From NCBI GenBank assembly GCA_018241525.1, contig JAFEDR010000013.1, positions 96,404 through 160,403 on the forward strand: a stretch of 64,000 nucleotides of DNA. The letters are read 5' to 3'. A model generated the notes under the pieces. It saw only the letters and a list, made by a program, of their open reading frames with translations. It had not been told where the DNA came from and searched no databases. Positions 8,648 through 17,586 of this stretch are shown in pieces (positions within the stretch are counted from its first letter, which is position 1; every line of letters begins with the position of its first letter). The DNA is from Pseudomonadota bacterium. Lineage in GTDB: Bacteria > Pseudomonadota > Gammaproteobacteria > Steroidobacterales > Steroidobacteraceae. Both the position numbers and the translations under genes were made by a program.

Positions 8648-10813
8648 CTACCCGCCGAAGGGCTTGCCGAGGCCGACGTACAGGGTACGCCGCTGCCCCC
8701 ACTGCGGCGCGCCGACGCCGACGCCGCTGCCGTCGCGCAGCTCGTAGCTGCGGTCGAGCAGGTTCAGCACCGACAGGTTCGCCTCGAGGACACCGAATCC
8801 GCCGAGCTCGAAGCTGCGGCGCACGCCGAGGTTCAGCGTCAGGTACGAGGGCACGTGGTCGGCGTTCAGGTAGCCGCGCCGCAGCCCGGTGCCGAACAGC
8901 GCGTCCGCCGAGACCGTGGTCGCGCCGAGGCGCCGCGAGACGCCGGCCGAGGCCGTCACCCGCTGGTCGTGGTCGAGGTGGATGTACTGCGTGGCGATCG
9001 CGGCGAGCTCGGCGGCGGCGAAGTTGTACTGGCCGGAGACGATGCGATTGCCCTCGGCCGCGCCGGTGGCGAGGTTCAGGTAGGCGTTGCTGCGCTCGCC
9101 GCGCCAGCCGCCGGTGAACTCGACGCCCCAGACGCGGCCGCGGGCGTAGTTGAACGGCGCGAAGATCAGCGCGCTGCCGAACTGCCCCTCGTCGCCGAGG
9201 TCCTGCACCTCGCGGTAGTAGCCGTCGAGTCCGACCGTCCAGGCCCGCGACGGATGCGCGAGCACGCCGACGTCGTAGTAGTGGCTGCGCTCCGAGCGCA
9301 CCGGGTCGTTGCCGGTCGGGTTCGCGGCGGCGGTGGTGTTCTCGAACAGCGCGACCGTCTCGACGCGGATCTTCTCGGTCGGCGGCGGCGTGAAGTAGCG
9401 CGCGTAGCCGGCGTGCAGCGTCGTGCCGCCGGCGAGCTCGTAGACGAGGCCGAGCCGCGGGCTCAGCTGGTCCTCGCGGGTCAGCCCGTCGTAGCGGTCG
9501 TAGCGCAGGCCGGCGTTGACGGTCAGCGCCTCGAGCGGGTGCCACTCGTCCTGCAGGTAGCCGCCCCACAGCCGCGCGCGGTCGTCGCTGTCCTCGGCGA
9601 GCGTCTCGGGCACGTAGACGACGTTGCCGCCGGCATCGAGCGGGTAGACGGTGGTGCGCGCGCGGCCCGCGGCCTGCTCCTGGTTGTAGGTGAGGCCGAA
9701 GCGCAGCGTGTGCGCCTCGCCGAGCTTCGCGCTCGCGTCCGCCTGCAGGCCGAAGCGCTGGTTGCTGCGCTGCACGTCGCCGGCGGCGCCCGAGTAGGCG
9801 AGGTCGCCGGCCGGATCGGGACGGTAGTGGACGTCGGTGAAGCGGTCATAGACCGCCACCTGGTAGTGCAGCGGCGCGGTGGTCGAGTTCTCGTAGGCGA
9901 GGATCGCGAAGCGGTTCGACTCGTGCTGGCGCTGGTCGAGCGCCGCGGACGGCGGCACCGCGCCGCCCGGCGGCACGTACTGCGGCAGCTGGCCGGGCAC
10001 CACCGGGATCTCGAAGGTGTCGTTCGACTCGGCGAGCATCAGCGACAGCCGCGACTCGGAGGGCAGCACCGTCGACAGGTAGGCGAAGCCGTTCCACTGC
10101 GCGGTGTGGTCGTGCAGGGCGTCGGCGCTCGGCAGCGGGTTCTCGATGCCGAGCTCGTTCTGCAGGTAGCCGCCGGTCGCGTAGAAGGACACCGGCCCGG
10201 AGTTGCCGCTGACCTCGCCCGACACCTCGCGGTGGTCGTGCGAGCCGGCGAGCAGGTTGAGCTCGCCGCCGTCGCGGTACTCGCTGCCCTTGGTGTGGAT
10301 GTCGACCACGCCCGCGGTGCGATAGCCGTACTGCGCCGGCAGCGCGCCGGTGAGCAGGTTGATCTCGCTCGCGAAGCGCGGGTTCAGCGCCTGGCCGAAC
10401 AGCGAGATCGACTCGGGGATCACGACGTCGTTGATGCGGTACTGCAGGTTCGCGTGGTCGCCGCGCACGTGCAGCTGGCCGAACGAGTCCTGCGTGACGC
10501 CCGGCGCCCGCAGCAGCACCTGGTTGAGCGGCGTCGCGTCGCCGAGCGGCAGGTTCTTGAGGTCCTCGATGCCGAGCTTGAACTCGCTCGCGCCGACCTC
10601 GGGCATCAGGCTGTTGCGCGCGGCGTCGAGCCGGCGCGCGGTCACCTGCACTTCGGTCAGGTTGCCGGGTGCGGCGGCGGTGCCGCTCGCCTCCGCGCCG
10701 TCGGCAGGCTCGGTGGCGGCATCGGCCGCGGGGTCGGCGCCCGCGGCGGCGGCCGCGAGCACGGCCAGCGCCGCCGCGCAGGCCAGGAAGGAAGGACGGG
10801 ACATGGGACTCAT
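8648..10813 (-). CDS. TonB-dependent outer-membrane receptor
   Basis: A complete 721-residue receptor. It has a signal peptide (about 1-26), a low-complexity linker, a TonB-box-like LTEVQVTARR, a plug domain (LPLGDATPLNQVLLRAPGV, QLHVRGDHANLQYRINDV) and a long beta-barrel ending in the aromatic-rich TLYVGLGKPFGG. This plug variant (ARNSLMPEVGAS, RINDVVIPESISLFGQ) belongs to the receptor group often found beside small His/Cys membrane proteins. GGAG lies 4 nt before ATG 10813; ATG 10804 is an alternative. A small DUF2946-like gene precedes it and a methyltransferase follows, so the three probably form one operon. The substrate is unknown; the neighbour hints at a metal or metallophore. Confidence 0.93.
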   Translation of the reverse strand: MSPMSRPSFLACAAALAVLAAAAAGADPAADAATEPADGAEASGTAAAPGNLTEVQVTARRLDAARNSLMPEVGASEFKLGIEDLKNLPLGDATPLNQVLLRAPGVTQDSFGQLHVRGDHANLQYRINDVVIPESISLFGQALNPRFASEINLLTGALPAQYGYRTAGVVDIHTKGSEYRDGGELNLLAGSHDHREVSGEVSGNSGPVSFYATGGYLQNELGIENPLPSADALHDHTAQWNGFAYLSTVLPSESRLSLMLAESNDTFEIPVVPGQLPQYVPPGGAVPPSAALDQRQHESNRFAILAYENSTTAPLHYQVAVYDRFTDVHYRPDPAGDLAYSGAAGDVQRSNQRFGLQADASAKLGEAHTLRFGLTYNQEQAAGRARTTVYPLDAGGNVVYVPETLAEDSDDRARLWGGYLQDEWHPLEALTVNAGLRYDRYDGLTREDQLSPRLGLVYELAGGTTLHAGYARYFTPPPTEKIRVETVALFENTTAAANPTGNDPVRSERSHYYDVGVLAHPSRAWTVGLDGYYREVQDLGDEGQFGSALIFAPFNYARGRVWGVEFTGGWRGERSNAYLNLATGAAEGNRIVSGQYNFAAAELAAIATQYIHLDHDQRVTASAGVSRRLGATTVSADALFGTGLRRGYLNADHVPSYLTLNLGVRRSFELGGFGVLEANLSVLNLLDRSYELRDGSGVGVGAPQWGQRRTLYVGLGKPFGG

Positions 10814-10870
10814 GGACTCCGAAACGATGCGAAAGATCCGCGGCCGCGGGCGCGGCCGATCCGTCGGCGA

Positions 10871-11197
10871 TCAGTTCGGAGCGAGGGGCGGGGCGCGGGA
10901 GCGGTAGCGGAGGGCCGGGGCCTCGGGCGCGCGGGCCGTGCCGGCGGGTGGCGGCGGCGCCACCGCCCGCTCGAGGCCGAGCGGCGGCGGCAGGGCCGGC
11001 GCGGGCGCGGCGCCCGCGTCGGCGGAGACGATGCAGTCGCCGCAGACGAGCGAGTGCGCGGCGCCGTGGTCGCGGCCGAGATGGCTGACGACGTGCGCGA
11101 CGGCGACGGACTGCGCCAGCCAGAAGACCGCGACCAGCGCGCACAGGCCGGCGATCCGGGCACGCGCCGTGCGGGGAGAGGGGACCCGTCGGTTCAC
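10871..11197 (-). CDS. Small His/Cys membrane protein, DUF2946-like
   Basis: A 108-residue protein starting at GTG 11197. It has one hydrophobic helix (IAGLCALVAVFWLAQSVAVA), then HVVSHLGRDHGAAH and CGDC, then a Pro/Ala/Arg-rich tail. The His-rich segment followed by CxxC resembles the loosely conserved DUF2946 proteins encoded next to TonB receptors and copper genes. Metal binding is inferred from composition, not shown. It lies 57 bp upstream of the TonB receptor gene on the same strand. Confidence 0.65.
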   Translation of the reverse strand: MNRRVPSPRTARARIAGLCALVAVFWLAQSVAVAHVVSHLGRDHGAAHSLVCGDCIVSADAGAAPAPALPPPLGLERAVAPPPPAGTARAPEAPALRYRSRAPPLAPN

Positions 11198-11269
11198 GGC
11201 GCGGACCTTACCCGAGCGCCGGCGAGCGCCACAAGCGCGCGCCGGCCGGGCGACTTAAGGCTGGCTTCG

Positions 11270-11284
11270 TTCAGTTTTTCTGAA
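11270..11284. promoter_or_regulatory. LysR-type operator-like palindrome TTCAG-N5-CTGAA
   Basis: A perfect inverted repeat TTCAG/CTGAA with a TTTTT centre, fitting the T-N11-A pattern bound by LysR-type regulators. It lies in an unusually AT-rich island (about 11251-11310) in the 218-bp divergent gap between the small genes at 10871-11197 (minus) and 11416-11598 (plus). A LysR gene starts 335 bp to the right. Binding is inferred. Confidence 0.45.
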
Positions 11285-11415
11285 TCGACATTGAGGTCTT
11301 CGAACTCCGCGCGGCGGCCCGCGGCTCACACTCTCCCCATGTTCCCGAGGCGGCCGCCGCGAGCATCGCGACACCCCCGCCGAGGGCCCTGCACCGACCG
11401 ACACCGGAGACTTCC

Positions 11416-11598
11416 ATGAGCCACCTGACCCTGCGTACCCCCGAGTTCGTCCTGGCCGCGGTTGCCACCGTCGCCGTGCTGCTGCTCGCGATCGCCCCGG
11501 CGATCGTCGCGACGCCCGGCGCCACCCTCGCCCGCGCCGCCGCCCCGGCGGCGGCCGGTATAGAGTGGACGGCGTCGCGCCACGGGCAGTCCGCCTGA
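11416..11598 (+). CDS. Small membrane protein of unknown function (60 aa)
   Basis: A 60-residue ORF with GGAGA 6 nt before its ATG. It contains one hydrophobic helix (FVLAAVATVAVLLLAIAPAIV) and an Ala-rich end. It lies just upstream of the LysR gene, 20 bp away, and downstream of a LysR-type palindrome. No family is recognised. The 3' end overlaps a TATAGA -10-like element (11559-11564) that may drive the LysR gene. That the ORF is real rests on the ribosome-binding site and the TM composition. Confidence 0.5.
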   Translation: MSHLTLRTPEFVLAAVATVAVLLLAIAPAIVATPGATLARAAAPAAAGIEWTASRHGQSA

Positions 11599-11618
11599 GC
11601 GGCGACCGAGGACACCCG

Positions 11619-12593
11619 ATGGCCGAGACGCGATCCCGGCGGGCGCCGGCGAGCACCGGCGCCCGCCGCCGCCCCGGCGGCGCGATCCGCCGCCTGCCGC
11701 TCGGCAGCCTGCGCGTGTTCGTCGCGGTCGCCGAGCATCTCTCCTTCACCCGCGCCGCCGATGCGCTCGGCGTCACCACGAGCGCGGCCAGCATGCAGAT
11801 CCAGGCGCTCGAGCAGTACCTCGGCGTCGCGCTGCTGCGCCGCAGCGGCCGGCAGGTCGAGCTGACCGCGGAGGGCGCGGCGCTGCTGCCGCGCGTGCGC
11901 GACGGGCTCGCCGCGCTCGAGATCGCGCTCGACGGCGCGCGCGCCGAGCGCGGCGCCGGCCCGTTGCGCGTGACGATGCTGTCCTCGTTCCTCGCGCAGT
12001 GGCTGATGCCGCGGCTGGCGAGCTTCTCCGACCAGCATCCGCGCATCGACCTGCAGATCCACACCGGCATCGAGGTGGTCGACCTGCTGCGCAGCGGCAC
12101 CCACGCCGCCGTGCGCTTCGGGTCCGGCGGCTGGCCGAATCTTGAGGTCGAGAAGCTGCTCGACGAGTGGCTGGTGCCGGTCTGCAAGCCTTCGCTGCTG
12201 AAGCGCCTCGGTCCAGTGCACGCCGCCGAGGACCTGAAGCGCTACCGGCTGATGCACAGCACCTCCGAGCCCTGGAGCATCTGGCTGTTCGACGACGGCG
12301 CGACCGAGCGCTGGCCCTCGAGCGGCATCGCCTTCGACGACTCGGTCGCGATCCTGCGCGCCACCGAGGCCGGCCAGGGGCTCGCGCTCGCCCGCTGGAG
12401 CCTGGTCGCCGACGAGGTGCGCGAGGGCCGGCTCGCGGTCGCGAGCCCGCGCGCCGTGAAGTTCGCGCGCTCCTATTACTTCGCCTGCACCGCGGCCGCC
12501 GCCCGGCTCGACAAGGTCGAGGCGTTCCGCCGCTGGATCCGCGAGCAGACCCGCGGCTTCCCGCCGCCGCCCGGCGTCGCCGCCCCCGGCTGA
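11619..12593 (+). CDS. LysR-family transcriptional regulator
   Basis: A 324-residue protein with an N-terminal winged helix-turn-helix (LPLGSLRVFVAVAEHLSFTR, AADALGVTTSAASMQIQALE, residues about 25-85) and a substrate-binding-like effector domain (about 108-310), closest in style to the GcvA/AmpR group. ATG 11619 is preceded by AGGA at 6 nt; an upstream in-frame ATG at 11565 would overlap the 60-aa ORF. It precedes the molybdenum-hydroxylase genes on the same strand with a 111-bp gap, so these, its own promoter region or the palindrome at 11270 are likely targets. The inducer is unknown. Confidence 0.92.
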   Translation: MAETRSRRAPASTGARRRPGGAIRRLPLGSLRVFVAVAEHLSFTRAADALGVTTSAASMQIQALEQYLGVALLRRSGRQVELTAEGAALLPRVRDGLAALEIALDGARAERGAGPLRVTMLSSFLAQWLMPRLASFSDQHPRIDLQIHTGIEVVDLLRSGTHAAVRFGSGGWPNLEVEKLLDEWLVPVCKPSLLKRLGPVHAAEDLKRYRLMHSTSEPWSIWLFDDGATERWPSSGIAFDDSVAILRATEAGQGLALARWSLVADEVREGRLAVASPRAVKFARSYYFACTAAAARLDKVEAFRRWIREQTRGFPPPPGVAAPG

Positions 12594-12704
12594 CGTCCCC
12601 CCCAAAAGGCTTATCGACCCCGGCCGCCGGCTGCGGGTAGCATCGCGGCAGGGTGGCCGGCCGGGCGCGCTCGGCGGCACGTCGCATCCTTCTGAGGGGG
12701 ACTC

Positions 12705-13175
12705 ATGATCACGCTGAAAGTGAACGGCAAGACGCTCGAGACCGACGCGGCGCCGGATACGCCGCTGCTGTGGGTGCTGCGCGACCACCTCGGCCTCACC
12801 GGCACGAAGTTCGGCTGCGGCAAGTCGCTGTGCGGCGCCTGCACGGTGCACGTCGACGGCTCGGCGACCCGCTCCTGCGTGACCGAGGTCAGCAACGTCG
12901 TCGGCAAGGACATCCGCACCATCGAGGGCCTGTCGAGCGACCGCTCGCACCCGGTGCAGAAGGCCTGGCTCGAGCTCGACGTGCCGCAGTGCGGCTACTG
13001 CCAGTCCGGCCAGATCATGGCGGCGAGCGCGCTGCTCGCACAGAACCCCTCGCCGTCCGACGCCGACATCGACAGCGCGATGGCCGGCAACATCTGCCGC
13101 TGCGGCACCTACCCGCGGATCCGCGCCGCGATCCACCGCGCCGCGGAGCTGATGAAGACCGGGGGTGCCTCGTGA
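12705..13175 (+). CDS. Molybdenum hydroxylase [2Fe-2S] subunit (IorA-like)
   Basis: A 156-residue protein with two [2Fe-2S] sites typical of the small subunit of xanthine oxidase-family hydroxylases. The plant-type ferredoxin site uses Cys38, 43, 46 and 58 (CGKSLCGAC), and the helical second site uses Cys96, 99, 131 and 133 (CGYC, CRCGTY). It passes electrons from the Mo cofactor subunit encoded next to an acceptor such as a cytochrome. GAGGGGG precedes ATG 12705. It overlaps the next gene by 4 nt. Length and layout match isoquinoline 1-oxidoreductase alpha subunits; the true substrate is unknown. Confidence 0.95.
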   Translation: MITLKVNGKTLETDAAPDTPLLWVLRDHLGLTGTKFGCGKSLCGACTVHVDGSATRSCVTEVSNVVGKDIRTIEGLSSDRSHPVQKAWLELDVPQCGYCQSGQIMAASALLAQNPSPSDADIDSAMAGNICRCGTYPRIRAAIHRAAELMKTGGAS

Positions 13176-15322
13176 GCGCGCACCCGAAGGACACCGCCCC
13201 CGCAGCGCTCGACCGGCGCGAGTTCCTGAAGGCCTCGGCGCTCGCCGGCGGCGGGCTCGTGATCGGCATCTCGCTCGCCGGCTGCGGCAAGCCCGCCGAC
13301 CTCGCCAAGGCCGCGGGCGGCCAGCCGGTCGCCTGGCTCAAGATCGGCGGCGACAACTCGATTACGATCCTGGTCGACAAGTCCGAGATGGGCCAGGGCG
13401 TCTACACCGCGCTGCCGATGCTGATCGCAGAGGAACTCGACGTGCCGCTCGCGGCCGTCAAGGTCGTCGCTGCGCCGGCCGGCGCCGCCTACGCGAACAT
13501 CTTCCTCGGCACGCAGATCACCGGCGGCAGCACCAGCGTCCGCGAGGGCTGGCAGAAGCTGCGCGCGGCGGGTGCGCAGGCGCGCGCGATGCTGCTCGGC
13601 GCCGCCGCCGACGAGTGGAAGGTCGACGTCGGCTCGCTGAAGACCGACGCCGGCGTCGTCACCGGCCCGAACGGCCAGAAGCGCACCTTCGGCGAACTCG
13701 CCGAGGCGGCCGCCAAGCGCCCGCTGCCGAAGGACGCGAAGCCGAAGGACGCCTCCGCCTACAAGCTGGTCGGCAAGGCGACGCCGCGCGTCGACACGCC
13801 GTCGAAGCTCGACGGCAGCGCCGAGTTCGGCATCGACGTCAAGCTGCCGGGCATGAAGTACGCCGCGCTCGCCCAGTCCCCGGTGCTCGGCGGCAAGCTG
13901 AAGTCGGTCGACTCGGCCGCGGCCGAGAAGCTGCCCGGCGTCGTCAAGGTGGTCACCACCTCGACCGGCGTCGCGGTGGTCGCCGACCACTACTGGCAGG
14001 CGCACGTCGCGCGCGACGCGCTGAAGCTCAGCTGGGACGAGGGCCCGAACGCCAAGCTCGACTCGGCCGCGATCCGCGCCGGACTCAAGGCCGCGAAGGG
14101 CACCGCGCAGTCGGCGCGCAAGGACGGCGATGCGGCCAAGGCGCTCAAGGCCGCGAAGAAGAAGGTCGAGGCGAGCTACGAGCTGCCGCTGCTCGCGCAC
14201 GCGACCATGGAGCCGATGAACTGCACCGCGGTCGTGACCGCGGACCGCTGCGAGCTGTACGTGCCGACGCAGATCCAGCAGATCGCGCAGGCGACCGCGG
14301 CCGCGGCCGCCGGGCTCAAGCCCGAGCAGGTCAGCGTCACCACGACGCTGCTCGGCGGTGGCTTCGGGCGGCGCCTCGAGGTCGACTTCATCCCGGCGGC
14401 GGTCGAGGCGGCGAAGGCCGTCGGCGCGCCGGTGAAGCTGATCTGGACGCGCGAAGACGACATGACGCACGACGCCTACCGCCCGCCGGCGCACGACTCC
14501 GGCAGCGCCGGCTTCGATGCCTCGGGTGCGCTGCAGGCGGTGCACATCCAGCTGACCAGCCCGTCGGTCACCGCGCGCATGTTCCCGCCGGTGGTCGAGA
14601 AGGCGGTCGACCCGTTCGCGGTCGAGGCGGCGGCGAACTTCCTGTACGACGTGCCGAACGTCTCGGTCGACTACCTGCGCCACGAGATCGGCATCAACGT
14701 CGGCTACTGGCGCTCGGTCAGCCACTCGCTGAACTGCTTCGTCGTCGAGAGCTTCATGGACGAGTGTGCGCACGCGGCGGGCAAGGACCCGTTCGAGTTC
14801 CGCCGCGCGCTGCTCGGCAAGCAGCCGCGCGCCAAGCGCGTGCTCGAGGAGGCGGCGGCGCGCGCCGGCTGGGGCAAGGCGCCGGCCGGCCACCACCAGG
14901 GCATCGCGGTGATGGAGGGCTACGGCACCTACCTCGCGCAGGTCGCCGAGATCTCGGTCGAGCAGGGCAAGCTCAAGGTCCACCGGATCTTCTGCGCCGT
15001 CGACTGCGGCCAGCGCGTGAACCCGCTGATCGTCGACCAGCAGCTGACCGGCGGCATGGTGTTCGGCCTGTCGGCCGCGCTCTGGGGCGAGATCACGCTC
15101 GCCGGCGGCAAGGTCCAGCAGAAGAACTTCGACGAGTACCGCGTCGTGCGCATGAACCAGATGCCGGAGCTCGGCGTGCACGTCCTCGACAGCAGCGAGG
15201 CCCCGGGCGGCATCGGCGAGCCGGCGGTCGCGCTGGTCGCGCCGGCGATCGCCAATGCCTGGTTCGCGGCGACCGGCAAGCGCGTGCGCGCACTGCCGTT
15301 CTCGGCCTCGGGCATCGCCTAG
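13172..15322 (+). CDS. Molybdenum hydroxylase large subunit (IorB-like), Tat-exported
   Basis: A 716-residue molybdopterin-binding subunit of the xanthine oxidase family, in the IorB/aldehyde dehydrogenase layout with no FAD domain. The N-terminus has a Tat motif RREFLK (residues 15-20), a hydrophobic stretch and LAGC (Cys38), which reads as a Tat lipoprotein signal. Mo-pterin motifs include TLLGGGFGRRLEVDF and, near the end, GGIGEPAV with the presumed catalytic Glu683. The GTG start overlaps the stop of the [2Fe-2S] subunit gene. It probably hydroxylates an N-heterocycle or aldehyde at the periplasmic face. No MoCo chaperone (XdhC) or cytochrome gene is adjacent. Confidence 0.94.
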   Translation: MSAHPKDTAPAALDRREFLKASALAGGGLVIGISLAGCGKPADLAKAAGGQPVAWLKIGGDNSITILVDKSEMGQGVYTALPMLIAEELDVPLAAVKVVAAPAGAAYANIFLGTQITGGSTSVREGWQKLRAAGAQARAMLLGAAADEWKVDVGSLKTDAGVVTGPNGQKRTFGELAEAAAKRPLPKDAKPKDASAYKLVGKATPRVDTPSKLDGSAEFGIDVKLPGMKYAALAQSPVLGGKLKSVDSAAAEKLPGVVKVVTTSTGVAVVADHYWQAHVARDALKLSWDEGPNAKLDSAAIRAGLKAAKGTAQSARKDGDAAKALKAAKKKVEASYELPLLAHATMEPMNCTAVVTADRCELYVPTQIQQIAQATAAAAAGLKPEQVSVTTTLLGGGFGRRLEVDFIPAAVEAAKAVGAPVKLIWTREDDMTHDAYRPPAHDSGSAGFDASGALQAVHIQLTSPSVTARMFPPVVEKAVDPFAVEAAANFLYDVPNVSVDYLRHEIGINVGYWRSVSHSLNCFVVESFMDECAHAAGKDPFEFRRALLGKQPRAKRVLEEAAARAGWGKAPAGHHQGIAVMEGYGTYLAQVAEISVEQGKLKVHRIFCAVDCGQRVNPLIVDQQLTGGMVFGLSAALWGEITLAGGKVQQKNFDEYRVVRMNQMPELGVHVLDSSEAPGGIGEPAVALVAPAIANAWFAATGKRVRALPFSASGIA

Positions 15323-15325
15323 CGC

Positions 15326-16675
15326 GTGCGGCACCGCGACCCTGCCTGGCAGCCGGCGGCCGGTGCCGCCGGCCCCGGGCTGCCGCGCGTCGCCTGGGGC
15401 AAGGGCGCGTACGTCGTCGACACCGAGGGCCGGCGCTACCTAGACGCCTCCGGCGGCCCGGCGGTGTTCTGCCTCGGGCACGGTAACGACGAGGTCAACG
15501 CCGCGATCGTCCGCCAGCTCGAGCGCATCGCCCACGGCTACCGCTACTCGTTCACCTCCGACCCGCTCGAGGAGCTCGAGGCGCGGATCCGCGCCGCCGC
15601 CGGCGAGTGCTACACCGGGGTCGTGCCCGTGTCGGGCGGCTCCGAGGCGGTCGAGTCGGCGCTCAAGATCGCGCTGCAGTACCACAGCGCGCGCGGCGAG
15701 CCGGGCCGCCGGCGCTTCATCGCGCGGCGGCGCTCCTGGCACGGCAACACGCTCGGCGCGCTGGCGGTCTCGGACTTCCTCGCGAGACGCGCGCCGTTCG
15801 AGGGCGCGCTGACCGAGGCCTCGTTCCTGCCGAGCGTGAACGCCTACCGCCCGCCCGCGGGCGTCGCGCCGGCGGAGCTCGGCGCGCACGCGGCCGCGGC
15901 GCTCGAGGCCGAGATCCTGCGGCTCGGGCCCGAGCGCGTCGCCGCGTTCATCTTCGAGCCCGTGGTCGGCGCCGCCGGCTGCGTGGTGCCACCGCCGCCG
16001 GGCTATGCGGCGCGCGTGCGCGAGGTCTGCGACCGTCACGGCGTGCTGCTGATCGCCGACGAGGTGATGTGCGGTTCGGGCCGCTGCGGCAGCTGGCGCG
16101 CGCTCGCCGCCGACGGCGTCGAGCCCGACCTGTTCGCGATCGCCAAGGGCCTGGGCGCCGGCTACATCCCGCTCGGCGCAGCCGTGTACCACCGTCGCGT
16201 GGCCGAGGTCATCGACGCCGCCGACGGCGGCCCGCTGACCGGCCACACGTTCACCGGCCACACGGTCGCCTGCGCGGCCGGCGTCGCGGTGCAGACGATC
16301 GTCGCGCGCGAGCGGCTGGTCGAGCGGGTCGCCGCCGAGGGGCCGCGGCTGCAGGCGGCGCTCGCGGCCGAGCTCGCGGGCGTCGAGGCGGTCGGCGACG
16401 TGCGCGGCCGCGGCTTCTTCATCGGCCTCGAGCTGGTCGCCGACCGCGAGCGGCGCACGCCGTTCGATCCCGCGCTCGGCGTCGCCGGCCGGATCGGCGA
16501 GGCGGCGCGCGGGCTCGGCATGCTCTGCTACCCGGTCGCGGGCATCGTCGACGGCAGCCGCGGCGACGGCATCCTGCTGGCCCCGCCCTACAACGCGACC
16601 GCGGCCGAGCTCGAGGAGCTCGTGGCGCTCACCGGCCGCGCAGTGCGCGCGGCGCTCGCCGGCCTGCCACGCTGA
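15326..16675 (+). CDS. PLP-dependent class III aminotransferase
   Basis: A 449-residue fold-type I enzyme. Visible features are GKGAYVVDTEGRRYLDASGG, the cofactor-phosphate segment SGGSEAVESALK, WHGNT, the acidic IADEVMCGSGR and the Schiff-base Lys274 (FAIAKGLGAGY). It transfers amino groups from omega-amino acids or diamines, or from an amino acid to a keto acid; the subclass cannot be read. The GTG start is 3 nt after the molybdenum-hydroxylase stop, so it is probably in the same operon. This suggests breakdown of a nitrogen-containing compound (inference). Convergent with the hydrolase gene, 6-bp gap. Confidence 0.92.
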   Translation: MRHRDPAWQPAAGAAGPGLPRVAWGKGAYVVDTEGRRYLDASGGPAVFCLGHGNDEVNAAIVRQLERIAHGYRYSFTSDPLEELEARIRAAAGECYTGVVPVSGGSEAVESALKIALQYHSARGEPGRRRFIARRRSWHGNTLGALAVSDFLARRAPFEGALTEASFLPSVNAYRPPAGVAPAELGAHAAAALEAEILRLGPERVAAFIFEPVVGAAGCVVPPPPGYAARVREVCDRHGVLLIADEVMCGSGRCGSWRALAADGVEPDLFAIAKGLGAGYIPLGAAVYHRRVAEVIDAADGGPLTGHTFTGHTVACAAGVAVQTIVARERLVERVAAEGPRLQAALAAELAGVEAVGDVRGRGFFIGLELVADRERRTPFDPALGVAGRIGEAARGLGMLCYPVAGIVDGSRGDGILLAPPYNATAAELEELVALTGRAVRAALAGLPR

Positions 16676-16681
16676 CGCGGC

Positions 16682-17464
16682 TCAGTGCCGCGCGAGGTGC
16701 GCGAGCACGAGGGCGTTGAACTCCGCCGGCACGTCGAGGTTCGGCGCGTGGCCGGCGCCGCCGAGCACCGCCAGCGTCGCGCCCGGGATGCCGGCGGCGA
16801 GCCGCGCGGCGATCGCCCGGAAATCCGCGAGGTCGCCCTCGCCCACCACGACCAGCGTCGGCGCGCGCACCTCGGCGAGGCGCTCGGCCGCCGGCACTGC
16901 CGGGGCCAGCAGTGGGTCGCGCTCGCGCCAGTGCCAGCCCGAGTAACGCGCGACCATCGCCGCGAGCGCGGCACGCGTCGCGGGCGCCGCGACCGCGAAC
17001 AACGGATGCGCGAGCCACAGCCGCTTCGCCTGCTCGAGGTCGCCGGCGCGTCCCGCTGCGACCACCGCGCGCCAGCGCTCGCCCCACTCGGCGCTCATCG
17101 GCTGGCCGCCGAGCACCGCGTCGACCAGCGTCAGCGAGCGCACCCGCGCGGGCTCGGCGAGCGCGAGCTCGAGCGCCACCGCCCCGCCGAGTGACAGGCC
17201 CACGACGTGCGCGGGCGTCGCACCGAGCGCAGCGGCGAGCGCCGCGAGGTCGGCGCCGTGGGCATACCGGCCGGCGGGCGGCGACGAGGCACCGTGGCCG
17301 CGCAGGTCGTAGCGCAACACCCGGTGGCGCGCCGTGAAGTCCGGCCACTGCGGGTCCCAGAGCGCGGCGTCGAGCCCGAAGCCGTGCACGAGCACGACCG
17401 GGCTGCCGCTGCCGCCGAGCTCGTAGGCGAGCTGCGCGCCGTCGGGCGTGGTCCAGTGGGGCAC
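16682..17464 (-). CDS. Alpha/beta-fold hydrolase (3-oxoadipate enol-lactonase-like)
   Basis: A 260-residue alpha/beta hydrolase with an oxyanion HGFG motif (VVLVHGFGLDAALWDPQ), nucleophile elbow GLSLGG, an acidic residue in VVVGEGDLADFRAI and a catalytic His in GAGHAPNLD. The pattern and length resemble 3-oxoadipate enol-lactonases and related carboxylester hydrolases. The GTG start at 17464 is preceded by GGAG at 6 nt; a longer reading from ATG 17545 adds a low-complexity N-terminus and is less likely. It is divergent from the acyl-CoA synthetase gene across a 122-bp gap. Confidence 0.88.
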   Translation of the reverse strand: MPHWTTPDGAQLAYELGGSGSPVVLVHGFGLDAALWDPQWPDFTARHRVLRYDLRGHGASSPPAGRYAHGADLAALAAALGATPAHVVGLSLGGAVALELALAEPARVRSLTLVDAVLGGQPMSAEWGERWRAVVAAGRAGDLEQAKRLWLAHPLFAVAAPATRAALAAMVARYSGWHWRERDPLLAPAVPAAERLAEVRAPTLVVVGEGDLADFRAIAARLAAGIPGATLAVLGGAGHAPNLDVPAEFNALVLAHLARH

Positions 17465-17586
17465 GGTCCGCTCCTCGCGATGCCGGTGCGCAGCATGCCG
17501 CGCCGCCGCCGCTGCGGCAATGCAGCACGACAACGCGCCGGGCATTCGGCATCGTGACGGAAGCCATCGCCGCGACGGGGGGAGCC

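Noticed and set aside
12611..12643. Promoter TTATCG...TAGCAT for the molybdenum hydroxylase
   Set aside because: Spacer of 21 bp is too long; only the -10-like box is plausible.
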